64,000 nt of DNA from Halobellus clavatus (GTDB lineage Archaea > Halobacteriota > Halobacteria > Halobacteriales > Haloferacaceae): NCBI RefSeq assembly GCF_900107195.1, contig NZ_FNPB01000001.1:372001-436000 (forward strand). Direction: 5' to 3'. How positions within the stretch are numbered: position 1 is the stretch's first letter; every line of letters starts with the position of its first letter. Below the pieces are notes generated by a model. The model did no database searches. It had not been told where the DNA came from and worked only from the letters and a program-made list of their open reading frames with translations. A program made the translations under genes and the position numbers. Below, one piece after another: positions 35,380 through 45,140 of the stretch.

Positions 35380-36186
35380 TCACCCGAGTTCAGCCCGCAG
35401 CGCTTCGTTCATCGCCTCGACCGGCGCGTCACGGCCGGTCCATCGCTCGAACGCCTCGACGCCCTGGAACAACAGCATCCACGCCCCGTCGATCGTCGTC
35501 GCACCGGCCTGCGCCGCCTCCCGGCGGAGCCGGGTTTCGATCGGCGCGTACACCGCATCGAGGACGGCGAGGTCGCCGTGCAGGTGATCTGCGGGGACCG
35601 GTGTCTGGTCGTCGTCGGGTTCCATCCCGACGCTCGTAGCGTTGACGAGGAGTTCCGCGTCGGCGATCCGATTGAGCGTATCGAGGCCGCCAGCCGTCGC
35701 GCCGGGGACGTCCGCCGCCAGCGACTCCGCCCGCTCGACGGTCCGGTTGGCCACGTGGACGCTCGCCCCGGCGTCAGCGAGCGCGAAGGCGACCGCCCGA
35801 CCGGCACCGCCGGCGCCGACGACCACTGCGTCGCGCCCGTCGATCGGCACGTCGTGGTGGGCGAACGATCGCTCGACGCCGGCGACGTCGGTGTTGTGTC
35901 CGGTCGGAGTCCCGCCCGAGAAGTCGATCGTATTCACCGCGCCGACGCGCCGAGCGACGTCGTCGGGCTCGACGGCGTCCAACACGTCCTGTTTGAACGG
36001 AATCGTGACGTTCAGGCCCGCGATCCCGAGCGTCGCGGCGCTCTCGACGGCGGTTGCGGCCGCGTCGCGATCTGGCTCGAAGGTCACGTAGCGCGCGTCC
36101 AGTCCCAGTTCGTCGTACGCCGCCTCGTGCATCGGGGGCGACAGCGAGTGCTCGACGGGGTTGCCGAGGAGTCCGAAGACCTGCAT
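35380..36186 (-). CDS. aroE: Shikimate dehydrogenase
   Basis: NADPH-dependent reduction of 3-dehydroshikimate in the shikimate pathway, 268 residues. Motifs: [17 protein letters not shown] (shikimate binding), NVTIPFK with the catalytic Lys, [22 protein letters not shown] (NADP binding), NATSVGM and a C-terminal [17 protein letters not shown]-like ATTAAAT at 36211-36217, about 28 bp upstream, supports the ATG. No other aro genes are adjacent. Confidence 0.95.
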   Translation of the reverse strand: MQVFGLLGNPVEHSLSPPMHEAAYDELGLDARYVTFEPDRDAAATAVESAATLGIAGLNVTIPFKQDVLDAVEPDDVARRVGAVNTIDFSGGTPTGHNTDVAGVERSFAHHDVPIDGRDAVVVGAGGAGRAVAFALADAGASVHVANRTVERAESLAADVPGATAGGLDTLNRIADAELLVNATSVGMEPDDDQTPVPADHLHGDLAVLDAVYAPIETRLRREAAQAGATTIDGAWMLLFQGVEAFERWTGRDAPVEAMNEALRAELG

Positions 36187-36223
36187 AGCGAAGCCTGCGC
36201 CGGCGAGCGAATTAAATGGTGGC

Positions 36224-36326
36224 TCGACGGCCAGTCTCGCATCGTTGCGTCGGCAGCCAGTGTAGCATTGTTGCCTCGCGGCCCGTCTGGCATTGTTGCC
36301 TCGACGGCCCGTCTCACACTGTTGCG
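36224..36326. repeat. Degenerate 25-26-bp tandem repeat, four copies
   Basis: Units begin near 36224, 36250, 36276 and 36301 and each contains a TCG(A)CGGCCCGTCT-like block followed by GCATTGTTGCC or a close variant. The array sits between divergent aroE and the exchanger gene, immediately behind the aroE TATA box. Confidence 0.75.
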
Positions 36327-36396
36327 GCGGGAGTCCTGCGGCGCTACGCGTGCAGAACCACAAGAAATAGGCACCGGAGGGGCGGTGTCTGGAGTA

Positions 36397-37719
36397 ATGA
36401 CCTCGCGCTTGCGCCACCCGCTCACCGCGCTGGGCGGCGCGGTCGTACTGACGCTTCCGTGGGTCCTCTCCTGGGGGATTGGCTTCGCCGAGGGGTTCGC
36501 GCCCCTGACGACTGTCGGCGTCAGCGGGCTGGCGGTCCTGGGCGCCTCGTTCCTCCTGGCGTGGGGAGCCGAGACGGCCGAGAAGGACGTCCCGCGGGCG
36601 TTCGCACTCGCCGTGCTGGCCGTCCTCGCCGTCGCGCCCGAGTACGCCGTCGACGCGCTGTACGCCTGGCAAGCCGCGACAGACCCCTCGAAGGCCAACC
36701 TCGCGGTGGCGAATATGACCGGCGCGAACCGCATCCTCATCGGCCTCGGCTGGTCGGGGATCGCGCTGTTCTCGATCTACAAGGCGACCGCGGGCGGCCG
36801 GGGCGACGACAGCGTCGTCAACCGCGAGGGGACGCTTCGCGACGCCGTGAAACTCGATCCCAGCATCTCCACAGAGATTCTCTTTCTCTTCTTAGCGACG
36901 GTCTTCGCCTTCTTCGTGCCGCTCAACGGGGGGATCGGCGCAATCGACACGATCGTGCTCGTGGGCCTCTACGTCACTTACATCGGGATCATCGTCCGCG
37001 GCGACGTCGACGACCACGACGACCAGATCGGCGTCCCCGCGTACTTCCAGGCGAGACCCCGGGGGGTCCGCATACCGGTCATTCTCACGCTGTTCGTGTA
37101 CTCCGGCTTCCTGATTCTCACCGCGGTCGAACCGTTCGCTCACGGGCTGGAGGAGCTCGGCCTCCAGTACGGGATCCCCGAGTTCTTTATGATCCAGTGG
37201 ATCGCGCCGCTGGCGTCTGAGAGTCCCGAACTCATCGTCACCGCCTACCTCGTGAACAAGGCCCGCGCGACCGCGGCGTTCAACGCCTTGATCTCCTCGA
37301 AGCTGAATCAGTGGACGCTGCTCATCGGGACGCTCGCAGTGGTGTACAGCCTCTCGCTCGGTGCCATTGGGGTCCTTCCGTTCGACTTCAAGCAGACGGC
37401 CGAGATCTGGCTCACCGCCGCCCAGAGCTTCTTCGCGCTGGCGATTCTCGTGAACTTCCGGATCAGCGTCCGCGAGGCCGTGACACTGCTCGTGCTCTTC
37501 GTTTCACAGGTGGGTATCGAGTTCGCGATCATCCAGACGTATCCGGAGGCCCTCGCGGAGACGTACTCGATCTACGTGCTGCTCGCGTACACTGTCGTCT
37601 ACGTCCTGCTCGGGATCGGACTGCTCGCCACTCGACAGGAGGAACTCAGACGGCTCGCCAAGCGGACTGTCGCGAACGTCCGCGGCACGCCGATGCCGGA
37701 GCCGGAACACGCGGACTGA
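36397..37719 (+). CDS. Sodium/calcium exchanger-family membrane protein
   Basis: A 440-residue cation antiporter-like protein of the CaCA superfamily with about ten to eleven membrane spans. The two inverted halves each carry an alpha-repeat: [12 protein letters not shown] in the first half and the clear [13 protein letters not shown] in the second, whose acidic residues bind the cation in relatives. A cytoplasmic loop (about 110-150 and 200-225) contains charged residues. Substrate (Ca2+ or another ion) is not certain. A GGAG lies just before the ATG. Confidence 0.85.
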   Translation: MTSRLRHPLTALGGAVVLTLPWVLSWGIGFAEGFAPLTTVGVSGLAVLGASFLLAWGAETAEKDVPRAFALAVLAVLAVAPEYAVDALYAWQAATDPSKANLAVANMTGANRILIGLGWSGIALFSIYKATAGGRGDDSVVNREGTLRDAVKLDPSISTEILFLFLATVFAFFVPLNGGIGAIDTIVLVGLYVTYIGIIVRGDVDDHDDQIGVPAYFQARPRGVRIPVILTLFVYSGFLILTAVEPFAHGLEELGLQYGIPEFFMIQWIAPLASESPELIVTAYLVNKARATAAFNALISSKLNQWTLLIGTLAVVYSLSLGAIGVLPFDFKQTAEIWLTAAQSFFALAILVNFRISVREAVTLLVLFVSQVGIEFAIIQTYPEALAETYSIYVLLAYTVVYVLLGIGLLATRQEELRRLAKRTVANVRGTPMPEPEHAD

Positions 37720-37763
37720 GCCGGCGTCGTCGCGGCGCGCGGTGACACTGCCGTCTCCGTGCG

Positions 37764-37771
37764 TTTTTATA
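37764..37771 (+). promoter_or_regulatory. TATA-like element of dtdA
   Basis: TTTTTATA lies about 24-31 bp before the GTG at 37795, supporting that GTG as the start of a leaderless mRNA. Confidence 0.5.
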
Positions 37772-37794
37772 CGAGCGGGCGGCCACTCCCGAGC

Positions 37795-39225
37795 GTGATC
37801 GGTCTCGTAGTGAGTCGGGCGGACGACGCGTCGGTCGCGATCGGTGAGGCGCTCCGCTCGCTGGTCGACTGGGAGGAACTGACCGACGATACCCGGAGCG
37901 ACGCCGACGGTGGCGGGACGTACTACCGCCACGGCGACTTCGAACTCCGGACGTTCGACGCCTGGCACCTCGAACTCGCGGACGTCGCCGACGCGTTTTC
38001 CGCCGCCCCCGAGTTCGTCGCGTTCCTCTCGCGACACTCGGGCGACACCGGCCCGCTCCTGACGGCGCACTTCACCGGGAATTTCGGGCCCGCGGAATAC
38101 GGGGGCGAACCGGGCGAACTCGCGCGGACCTGTCCGAACGTCCAGCGCGAAGCGCTGTCCGCCTTCGACCGTCACGCTCCGGAGGGCTACGAGGTCGGCG
38201 TCGAGTGCACTCATCACGGCCCGACCGACGTCGGCGCGCCGTCGCTGTTCGTCGAACTCGGCAGCAGCGAGTCGGAGTGGAGCGACCCCGAGGGCGCGCG
38301 GGCCGTCGCGCGCTCGGTGCTCGAACTCTCTGGGGTCGACGCGGACGCGGGCCCCGGCGGCGACGCGCCGGGGGAGAACCGCCAGATCGTCGGCTTCGGC
38401 GGCGGGCACTACGCCCCCCAGGTCGAGCGGCTCCTCCGAGAGACCGACTGGCGGGTCGGCCACGTGGCGGCCGACTGGGTCCGGAAGTCGATGGGGGCAC
38501 CCGCGGCCAACGCGGCCGTGATCGAGCGGGCGTTCGAGCAGTCAGCGGCGACACGTGCCCTCGTCGCCGGCGACGACCCCGACCTCGAAGCCGTCCTCGA
38601 CGACCTCGGCTATCGCGTCGTCGACGAGACGTGGCTGCAGGTCACGAGCGGCGTGCCGCTCGACCTCGTCGACGCGCTCGAAGGCGCACTCGGGCCCATC
38701 GACGACGGGGTCCGACTCGGTGACCCGGCAGCGCGCGCCTCGGAGGCGGCCATCGATCCCGACTTCGCGGTGGTCTCGCTCCCGGACGACCTGCTCGGGG
38801 CGGCCTCGGGGATCGACCGCGACGCGACGTTCGACGCCGTGGCGGCGCACGCGCTCGCGTTCGAGACCGTCGAGGGCGGCACGAAGCCGCGTGGTCGCGC
38901 GGCCGTGGCTGAGGAGGCGGCCGTCGACGACCTCGTCGACGCGCTCTGTTCGGTCCTCGAATCGAAGTACGACGCCGTCGAGCGATCGGGCGACGACGTC
39001 GTCGCGACGCGGGAGACGTTCGACCCCGCGGCAGCTGCGGAGGCGGGCGTCCCGGAGGGGCCGGCGTTCGGGCGGTTGTCCGCCGGCGAGTCGGTCGAGG
39101 TTGCGGACCGGACCGTCCGCCCCGAAGACGTCCGAACGACAGAACAGGTGACCCTCGCCGCGGCCGTTCCAGTTATCGACGTTGATCTCGGATCGGAACG
39201 GGATTCGAGGGCCGATTCGGCGTAA
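37795..39225 (+). CDS. dtdA: D-aminoacyl-tRNA deacylase (archaeal DtdA type)
   Basis: Removes D-amino acids from mischarged tRNAs. This archaeal form (DTD2 fold) is extended to 476 residues. The N-terminal catalytic part (1 to about 265) has LLTAHFTGN, GVECTHHGPTDVGAPSLFVELGS in consecutive blocks, and GFGGGHYAPQ, all characteristic; the His-rich and Gly-rich stretches bind metal and substrate. The C-terminal 200 residues are a haloarchaeal extension of unknown role. Start is GTG (VIGLVVSRADD). Confidence 0.92.
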   Translation: MIGLVVSRADDASVAIGEALRSLVDWEELTDDTRSDADGGGTYYRHGDFELRTFDAWHLELADVADAFSAAPEFVAFLSRHSGDTGPLLTAHFTGNFGPAEYGGEPGELARTCPNVQREALSAFDRHAPEGYEVGVECTHHGPTDVGAPSLFVELGSSESEWSDPEGARAVARSVLELSGVDADAGPGGDAPGENRQIVGFGGGHYAPQVERLLRETDWRVGHVAADWVRKSMGAPAANAAVIERAFEQSAATRALVAGDDPDLEAVLDDLGYRVVDETWLQVTSGVPLDLVDALEGALGPIDDGVRLGDPAARASEAAIDPDFAVVSLPDDLLGAASGIDRDATFDAVAAHALAFETVEGGTKPRGRAAVAEEAAVDDLVDALCSVLESKYDAVERSGDDVVATRETFDPAAAAEAGVPEGPAFGRLSAGESVEVADRTVRPEDVRTTEQVTLAAAVPVIDVDLGSERDSRADSA

Positions 39226-39289
39226 TCGGCGCAAATGCCCGTGTCGGCCCGCGTCAGCGTCAGACGCGCGTCCGACGAAAGGGGGAAAG

Positions 39290-39298
39290 ATAATTAAG
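39290..39298 (+). promoter_or_regulatory. TATA-like element of ftsZ1
   Basis: ATAATTAAG lies about 27-35 bp before the ATG at 39325 and favours that start over one eight codons upstream. Confidence 0.5.
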
Positions 39299-39324
39299 CT
39301 GTGTTCGGTACGAACGGGCATACT

Positions 39325-40500
39325 ATGGACTCCATCGTCGACGATGCGATAGACGAGGCCGAGGAGACGGGGGATGGGAACGCCGTCGACGCCAGCGCAG
39401 ACGAACCGCCACAGACAGGAACGATGACCGACGAGGAACTCGAGGAAGTCCTCGTCGACCTCCAGACCGATATCACGGTCGTCGGCTGCGGGGGCGCCGG
39501 CGGCAACACCGTCAACCGGATGCACGAGGAGGGTATCGAGGGTGCGACGCTCGTCGCCGCCAACACCGACGTCCAACACCTCGTCGAGATCGAGGCCGAC
39601 ACCAAGATCCTGATGGGCGAACAGAAGACGCAGGGTCGCGGCGCGGGATCGCTCCCGCAGGTCGGCGAAGAAGCGGCGCTGGAGTCCCAAGACGAGATTT
39701 ACGAGGCGATCGACGGGTCCGATATGGTCTTCGTGACGGCGGGCCTCGGCGGCGGCACCGGCACCGGCTCGGCGCCGGTCGTCGCGAAGGCCGCCCGCGA
39801 ATCCGGCGCGCTCACGATCGCCATCGTCACGACCCCGTTCACGGCCGAGGGCGAGGTCCGCCGCACCAACGCGGAGGCGGGGCTCGAACGCCTCCGCGAC
39901 GTTGCGGACACGGTCATCGTCGTCCCCAACGACCGGCTGCTCGACGCCGTCGGCAAGCTCCCGGTCCGGCAGGCCTTCAAGGTGTCCGACGAGGTCCTGA
40001 TGCGCTCGGTCAAAGGCATCACTGAGCTCATCACGAAGCCGGGGCTCGTCAACCTCGACTTCGCCGACGTGAAGACTGTGATGGAGCGCGGCGGCGTCGC
40101 GATGATCGGTCTCGGCGAGTCCGATTCAGAGTCGAAAGCGCAAGATTCCGTCAAGAGCGCGCTCCGCTCGCCGCTGCTCGACGTCGACATCTCGGGTGCG
40201 AACTCCGCGCTGGTGAACGTCACCGGCGGGTCGGACATGAGCATCGAGGAGGCAGAGGGCGTCGTCGAAGAGATCTACGACCGGATCGACCCCGACGCCC
40301 GCATCATTTGGGGCACGTCCGTCGACGAAGAGATCGACGGCACGATGCGGACGATGATCGTCGTCACCGGCGTCGAGTCGCCGCAGATCTACGGGCGGAG
40401 CGAGGAGGAAGACGTCGATCCCCAGCCGTCAGCGCCCCCGAAGGGCCAGCAGGGCGGGACGAGCGGCGAACCGGGCACCGAGATCGACTACGTCGAGTAG
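39325..40500 (+). CDS. ftsZ1: Cell-division GTPase FtsZ1
   Basis: Tubulin-like GTPase of the division ring, 391 residues. Seen: [13 protein letters not shown] (nucleotide binding), AANTDVQHL, the tubulin signature [21 protein letters not shown] and PNDRLL, with [11 protein letters not shown] leading to the T7 loop. Haloarchaea carry FtsZ1 and FtsZ2. The genes secE and spt5 downstream identify the ftsZ1-secE-spt5 cluster, as in Haloferax. The C-terminal tail is Pro/Gly/Gln-rich, as expected for a partner-binding peptide. Confidence 0.96.
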   Translation: MDSIVDDAIDEAEETGDGNAVDASADEPPQTGTMTDEELEEVLVDLQTDITVVGCGGAGGNTVNRMHEEGIEGATLVAANTDVQHLVEIEADTKILMGEQKTQGRGAGSLPQVGEEAALESQDEIYEAIDGSDMVFVTAGLGGGTGTGSAPVVAKAARESGALTIAIVTTPFTAEGEVRRTNAEAGLERLRDVADTVIVVPNDRLLDAVGKLPVRQAFKVSDEVLMRSVKGITELITKPGLVNLDFADVKTVMERGGVAMIGLGESDSESKAQDSVKSALRSPLLDVDISGANSALVNVTGGSDMSIEEAEGVVEEIYDRIDPDARIIWGTSVDEEIDGTMRTMIVVTGVESPQIYGRSEEEDVDPQPSAPPKGQQGGTSGEPGTEIDYVE

Positions 40501-40577
40501 CGCGCCCCCTCGCCGGCCCGTCGCCGCCCCGACGCATCAATAGATAGAAAAAGCCTGACGCGTTACGACGTAGTAAG

Positions 40578-40751
40578 ATGGACGTCAAGTACGACCTGAC
40601 CAGCTACGTACGGGTGCTGAAGCTGGCCAGCACTCCGTCGTGGGAGGAGTTCTCACAGATCGGCCTCATAGCCGGTGCCGGCATCGTTCTCGTCGGGTTT
40701 ATGGGCTTTCTCATTTACGCGGTGATGACCTTCCTCCCGGGGGGTGTGTGA
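40578..40751 (+). CDS. secE: Preprotein translocase subunit SecE
   Basis: A 57-residue single-span membrane protein. [20 protein letters not shown] is an amphipathic helix lying along the membrane, followed by a hydrophobic span (about 27-52, [19 protein letters not shown]). It clamps SecY in the translocon. It is 1 bp from spt5 and downstream of ftsZ1. Confidence 0.93.
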   Translation: MDVKYDLTSYVRVLKLASTPSWEEFSQIGLIAGAGIVLVGFMGFLIYAVMTFLPGGV

Positions 40752-40752
40752 C

Positions 40753-41205
40753 GTGCCGATCTACTCGGTCAAGACCACCGCCAGCCAGGAGCGCACCGTC
40801 GCCGATATGATCGCCAACCGCGAAGCCGACGAGATCCACGCCGTGCTGGCACCCGACTCGCTGACGAGTTACGTGATGGTCGAAGCCGACGACGACGGGA
40901 TCATCACGCGGGTCCTAGAAGAGATCCCCCACGCCCGCGGGCTCGTCAAGAGCGGCGGCGAAGCCGGCCGGTCGTCGATGGCCGAGGTCGAACACTTCCT
41001 CTCGCCGACGCCCGACGTCGAGGGCATCGCCGAGGGCGACATCGTCGAACTGATCGCCGGCCCGTTCAAGGGCGAGAAGGCCCGCGTGCAGCGGATCGAC
41101 GAGACCAAAGATCAGGTGACCGTCGAACTCTACGAGGCGACGGTGCCGATCCCGGTCACCGTCCGCGGCGACCAGATCCGCGTCCTCGACAGCGACGAGC
41201 GCTGA
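40753..41205 (+). CDS. spt5: Transcription elongation factor Spt5 (NusG)
   Basis: A 150-residue NusG/Spt5 homolog that binds the RNA polymerase clamp and aids elongation. An NGN domain (1 to about 85: [27 protein letters not shown]) is followed by a KOW domain (about 92-145) with [18 protein letters not shown]. The start is a GTG (VPIYSVK) 1 bp after the secE stop, so translation is coupled. Confidence 0.94.
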   Translation: MPIYSVKTTASQERTVADMIANREADEIHAVLAPDSLTSYVMVEADDDGIITRVLEEIPHARGLVKSGGEAGRSSMAEVEHFLSPTPDVEGIAEGDIVELIAGPFKGEKARVQRIDETKDQVTVELYEATVPIPVTVRGDQIRVLDSDER

Positions 41206-41329
41206 GCGTCGCTCCGGTCTGTTATTCATCTCGCAGTATCGTCGACGTCACTGACCGCAACCGACGGGAGCGCGTGGAGGGCTCTCGGGGCCCGTCGGCT
41301 GGCGTCGATGGCGTTCGCTCTCCCGGCGG

Positions 41330-41632
41330 CTACAGTGCGTCCCGACGCTTGAGTTCCTCGACGACCCCACGGAGGTCGGCCTCGTCTTCGATGTCTGCTT
41401 TGACGTCTTCACGGATGCGAACGGCCGTCGAGTCGGCGTCGTACGCACGGACGTACTCCGCGCGGGAGTGTTCCTCGAAGGCGTGCCGGATCGCGAAGTA
41501 GCCGTCGGGGACGACGCTGCCGCAGACCGCACACTTGTGGCGGTCGTGTTCCACCGTCTGGTGGATAATGGCGGACTCGGCGTCCTCGAAGCGCTCCGGG
41601 CAGCCGCCGATGCCGCACTTCCACAGGGACAT
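41330..41632 (-). CDS. Zinc-finger protein with two C/H sets
   Basis: A 100-residue protein starting MSLWKCGIGGCPERFEDAES with HQTVEHDRHKCAVCGSVV and HAFEEHSRAEY: the first Cys pair with the HxxxxH and a second CxxC with the next HxxxxH resemble two C2H2-like fingers. The C-terminal part is an acidic helix (VRIREDVKADIEDEADLRG). It may bind nucleic acid or protein; the exact family is not known to me. Confidence 0.78.
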   Translation of the reverse strand: MSLWKCGIGGCPERFEDAESAIIHQTVEHDRHKCAVCGSVVPDGYFAIRHAFEEHSRAEYVRAYDADSTAVRIREDVKADIEDEADLRGVVEELKRRDAL

Positions 41633-41721
41633 ACCGGAACGCACGGCGAGGGGCGACAAAATCGTTCCGCAGTCGGCGGGGAATAGAAATCCATAACCCG
41701 AACCCGATCGGATCGACAGAC

Positions 41722-42561
41722 GTGACCGACACGGCCGCTTCCGACGGGGAGCCCTCGGCCCGCGAGCGAACGGACGCGACGGCGTCCGGTAACGCGGGCG
41801 TCGACGCAGCGACGGCCCGCGTCGACCCCCACGTGAAGGTGTTAGACGAGGACGTCGTCGCCCGCGCGAAGGCCCGCGGCCTCGACGTCGTCGTGTACGC
41901 CCCACACTTCACGCGGCTCCCCGAGATCCGCGAGCGGGCCGCGCGCTTCTCCGACGACGACCTCCTCGTCGTGCCCGGGCGGGAGGTGTTCACCGGCAAC
42001 TGGCGGCACCGTCGACACATCCTCGCGATCGGCCTCACCGACCCGGTCCCGGACTTCATCACCCTCGACGGGGCGCTCGCGGCCTTCGCAGCGCAGGAGG
42101 CGGCGGTGCTCGTTCCGCACCCCGAGTTTCTCAACGTCAGCCTCACCGCCGAGGAGATCGCCGCCAACCGCGACCGGATTCACGCCGTCGAGACGCACAA
42201 TTTCAAAGCGTTACCGCGACAGAACCGCCGAGCGCGATCGGTCGTCGTCGACTCCGACCTTCCGGCGTTCGGCTCCTCGTATGCGCATCTCCGCGGGAGC
42301 GTCGGCGAGGTCTGGACGACGTTCGACCGGCGGATCGAGAGCGAGTCCGACCTGGTGGACGCCCTGCGCGATGGGGCACCGCGTCGCGTCTATCACCGTG
42401 GCGGTGCCGCCCATCGCACTCGCGGCCTCGCGGAGTTCGCCCACCTGGGGTACGAGAACTCGTGGAAGAAGATCGATCGGCTGTTCCTCTCGGGAACTGA
42501 ACCGACACATCCCGACCACGTGGCGTACGGCGGCGAGTTCGACGCCGTCAGCGAGTACTGA
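41722..42561 (+). CDS. PHP-type phosphoesterase-like protein
   Basis: A 279-residue protein whose core (about 35-240) looks like a PHP-domain protein: DPHVKVLDEDVV, VVYAPHFTRLPEIRE, VPGREVFTG, RRHILAIGL, VLVPHPEF and AVETHNFK form metal-ligand-bearing strand ends. PHP proteins hydrolyse phosphate esters with a trinuclear metal site. The usual first HxH motif is DPHVKV, so one ligand is missing. The start is a GTG; the N-terminal 30 residues are acidic linker. Confidence 0.78.
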   Translation: MTDTAASDGEPSARERTDATASGNAGVDAATARVDPHVKVLDEDVVARAKARGLDVVVYAPHFTRLPEIRERAARFSDDDLLVVPGREVFTGNWRHRRHILAIGLTDPVPDFITLDGALAAFAAQEAAVLVPHPEFLNVSLTAEEIAANRDRIHAVETHNFKALPRQNRRARSVVVDSDLPAFGSSYAHLRGSVGEVWTTFDRRIESESDLVDALRDGAPRRVYHRGGAAHRTRGLAEFAHLGYENSWKKIDRLFLSGTEPTHPDHVAYGGEFDAVSEY

Positions 42562-42567
42562 GACGGT

Positions 42568-42634
42568 CGGACAGAAGTTCGTGAATCAGTTTGGCACCCA
42601 CGAGGTGCCGATAATTTTCACATAGTTCTGTCCG
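42568..42634. terminator. 67-bp imperfect palindrome between convergent genes
   Basis: Outer arms CGGACAGAA (42568-42576) and TTCTGTCCG (42626-42634), inner arms GGCACC (42593-42598) and GGTGCC (42604-42609) around a 5-nt loop CACGA. About 22 of 31 positions pair along the whole length. It lies 7 bp past the PHP gene and before the convergent YdjM-like gene; a bidirectional terminator or a MITE-like remnant. Confidence 0.55.
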
Positions 42635-42693
42635 GCAGTATGAGTCACCGAGTCGAGATCGGTGACAGCGGGCCCCCACCCGCGGCCTCCGTC

Positions 42694-43257
42694 TCAGACT
42701 CCGAGCGTCGCGCCGATGAGGTTCGCCGCCTCGACCAGCGAGGTGTCGAGCGCGAACACGTAGTTGTGGACGAGCGCGAGGACCACGAGTTCGACGGCCG
42801 TCACGGCGACCGTCACGCGGGTCGCCCACGCGCTCGACGTCGCGACGCCGGTCGGAAAGCCGTACTCCGCGCTCTCGAACGGGTAGAAGAGCGCGATCCC
42901 GCGTTTCGAGCCGAGGACGTCGAGTACGTAGTGGGTCGCGACGCCGATCCAGACGAACTGGAGGTTCCCGAACAGATAGGGGAACGCGAGAAATATCGCG
43001 AGGATCGGTAGATTGTGCAGCGTCTTCCGGTGCCGACCGAAGGCGGTGTCGACGTCGGGGAAGAGCGCGCCGAGCGTGATCGGCAGCGACAGTTCGAGAA
43101 TCTTCACGACGGCGTCGCCGAGTGCCGACGCGAGTGCGGCGGGGGTCACCCCGGCTTCGCCACCGACGAGCGGTCCGGCCGTCGGATCGAGCGTGATGAT
43201 GAATCCCAAGCCGATCGCCAGAAGTGCCCCGTTCAGCACGTGTCCCTCTTTGTTCAT
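42694..43257 (-). CDS. YdjM/LexA-binding-type membrane metal-dependent hydrolase
   Basis: A 187-residue membrane protein with about four hydrophobic spans. It begins MNKEGHVLNGALL and contains LGALFPDVDTAFGRHRKTLHN, with the GH, PDxD and H residues of the YdjM (DUF457) family, and THYVLDVLG. Family members are called metal-dependent hydrolases because these His/Asp residues resemble a membrane phosphatase site, but the substrate is unknown. Confidence 0.85.
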   Translation of the reverse strand: MNKEGHVLNGALLAIGLGFIITLDPTAGPLVGGEAGVTPAALASALGDAVVKILELSLPITLGALFPDVDTAFGRHRKTLHNLPILAIFLAFPYLFGNLQFVWIGVATHYVLDVLGSKRGIALFYPFESAEYGFPTGVATSSAWATRVTVAVTAVELVVLALVHNYVFALDTSLVEAANLIGATLGV

Positions 43258-43318
43258 CGGCTGTGTCTGTGTTGGCGGCCCCTACAAACGTTGCGTCTCC
43301 CGCCCCGTCGTGGACTTT

Positions 43319-43882
43319 TCACGCGCGTCGCTGGTCGTCCCCCTCGGGGCCCGGGTCGTCGGCATCGCTGTCCGCAGTAACCGTCTCGTGGAGCAGCGAG
43401 AGCGCCCGCCTGGCAATCTGCTCTTTGATCTGCGTCCGGGAGCCGTCGAACTCGAACCGCGCGACGCGGGTGTATGAGTCACCGGTTCCCCACTCGCCGC
43501 GGGAGGCGAGGCCGATGTAGACCGTCCCGACGGGTTTCTCGGGCGTACCGCCGTCGGGACCGGCGATTCCCGTGGTCGCGAGTCCCCAGTCGGTGCCGGA
43601 GCCGTCCCGGACGCCCGCGGCCATCTCGGCAGCGACGGGCTCTGAGACCGCCCCCTGGTCGTCGAGTGACTCGCGAGTGACCCCGAGTTCGGTCAGTTTC
43701 GCGTCGTAGGAGTACGTCACGAGCGAGCGATCGAAGTAGTCCGAGGAACCGGGGACGTCGGTGAGGAGCGATCCGATCAGTCCGCCGGTACACGACTCGG
43801 CGACGGCGACGGTCGCGCCCGCCTCGCGCAGGGCGTCGCCGACGCGCGCTTCGATCGGCGGATCGGAAGCGAACTCGCGCAT
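43319..43882 (-). CDS. pncC: Nicotinamide-nucleotide amidase (CinA C-terminal type)
   Basis: Hydrolyses nicotinamide mononucleotide in NAD recycling, 187 residues. AESCTGGLIGSLLTDVPGSS carries the active-site Ser region, followed by YSYDAK, GAVSEPVAAEMA, GIAGPDGGTPEKPVGTVYIG. It is a stand-alone C-terminal CinA domain, lacking the N-terminal MoaB-like half of full CinA. It is divergent from the aminotransferase gene. Start MREFASDPP is chosen. Confidence 0.92.
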   Translation of the reverse strand: MREFASDPPIEARVGDALREAGATVAVAESCTGGLIGSLLTDVPGSSDYFDRSLVTYSYDAKLTELGVTRESLDDQGAVSEPVAAEMAAGVRDGSGTDWGLATTGIAGPDGGTPEKPVGTVYIGLASRGEWGTGDSYTRVARFEFDGSRTQIKEQIARRALSLLHETVTADSDADDPGPEGDDQRRA

Positions 43883-44018
43883 ATCGATCCCGACGGCGCG
43901 GATCGGTATAGTACGTATGGGGCGCGGTCGGTCAGTGCGGGGGGATCGGCCCAGTGTGAGTTCGCCTGCGATCCGGGCGACGAAAGACACACTTGCTCGG
44001 CCGTCGTGGCCCGAGACG

Positions 44019-45140
44019 ATGACAGAGACGGACGAGGCGTACGACGAACCGCTCTTTTTCCGCGTCATCCAGTACGCCGAGAACGCCGACCGCGACGTCG
44101 TCGATATGGTCTCGGGCAACCCCGACTGGGAACCGCCGGCCGCGCTCCGTGACGGATTGAGGGACTACGCCGGGGCCGATCCGCCCGAGTTCCAGTACCA
44201 GGCGAGCGAGGGACTCGGCGAACTCCGCGAGGAGATCGCCGCGCGGCGGAACGTCGATAGCTCGCGCCTCGTCGCCACCAACGGGGCGGGCGAGGCCAAC
44301 TACCTCGCGATGGCGGCGGCCATGGAACGCGGAGCGGGAACGGAGTTTCTGCTCACCGACCCCGTGTACCCGTATTACCCGGGCAAGGCGACGATGCTCG
44401 GCGGGAGCGTCACGCGCGTTCCCGTTCACGAAGACGGCCACGTCGACGTCGCGGGGATGCGAGCGGCCGCATCCGAGGACACTGGAGCGATCGTCCTCAA
44501 TACGCCGAACAACCCCACGGGAGCCGTGTACGACATCGACGCGGTCGCGGCGCTCGCGGACGTCGCTGCCGAGGTGGACGCCTTGCTCGTCGTCGACGAG
44601 GTGTACGACCACTTCGACTTCACCGGGCGATTCGAGAGCGCGCTCACGCTCGATCGCGACCACGTCGTCGTCACCTCGTCGTTCTCGAAGTCGATGGGAA
44701 TCACCGGATTTCGGGTCGGCTATGCTGTCTTCCCGGACGACCTGGTCGACGCGGCGCGCACCCGACATATGCTCGTCAACGTGACCGGAAGCCGTCCGGC
44801 GCAGACCGCCGTCGCGCACGCGCTGCGGGAGACGCCCCCGTCGTACTACGAGTCGATTCGCGACACGATCCGCGAGCGGATCGACGCGCTCACGGCGGCA
44901 CTCGATGCCATCGGAGCGGACTACACCACCCCCGAGGGAGCCTTCTACGTGCTCGCGCGCTTCGCGGACTTCCCCGGGACGATGGCGAACGCCGAGCGAC
45001 TGATCGACGAGGCGGGTGTCGCAGGGATGCCCGGTGAGACCTTCGGCGACGCGTACGACGACTGGATCCGGTTCTCGCTCTGTACCGACCGCGTCGACGA
45101 GGCGGCCGCCCGGCTGACGGCGTACTTCGAGGGGTCCTAA
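44019..45140 (+). CDS. Class I/II aminotransferase (PLP)
   Basis: A 373-residue fold-type I aminotransferase. TNGAGEANYLAM, LTDPVYPYY, NTPNNPTGAVYD, VVDEVYDHFDF and the PLP-lysine motif SSFSKSMGITGFRVGY are present. It probably transfers amino groups between an amino acid and 2-oxoglutarate; aromatic or aspartate-type substrates are possible and no pathway neighbour settles it. Start MTETDEAYDEP follows the divergent pncC promoter region. Confidence 0.9.
   Translation: MTETDEAYDEPLFFRVIQYAENADRDVVDMVSGNPDWEPPAALRDGLRDYAGADPPEFQYQASEGLGELREEIAARRNVDSSRLVATNGAGEANYLAMAAAMERGAGTEFLLTDPVYPYYPGKATMLGGSVTRVPVHEDGHVDVAGMRAAASEDTGAIVLNTPNNPTGAVYDIDAVAALADVAAEVDALLVVDEVYDHFDFTGRFESALTLDRDHVVVTSSFSKSMGITGFRVGYAVFPDDLVDAARTRHMLVNVTGSRPAQTAVAHALRETPPSYYESIRDTIRERIDALTAALDAIGADYTTPEGAFYVLARFADFPGTMANAERLIDEAGVAGMPGETFGDAYDDWIRFSLCTDRVDEAAARLTAYFEGS

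Noticed and set aside
36224-36326. Possible CRISPR-like array
   Set aside because: The whole unit repeats without unique spacers and there are only four degenerate copies; no cas genes are present.
43761-44018. N-terminal extension of the aminotransferase
   Set aside because: It overlaps the divergent pncC gene and is Arg/Ser-rich; the start at 44019 matches the family N-terminus.
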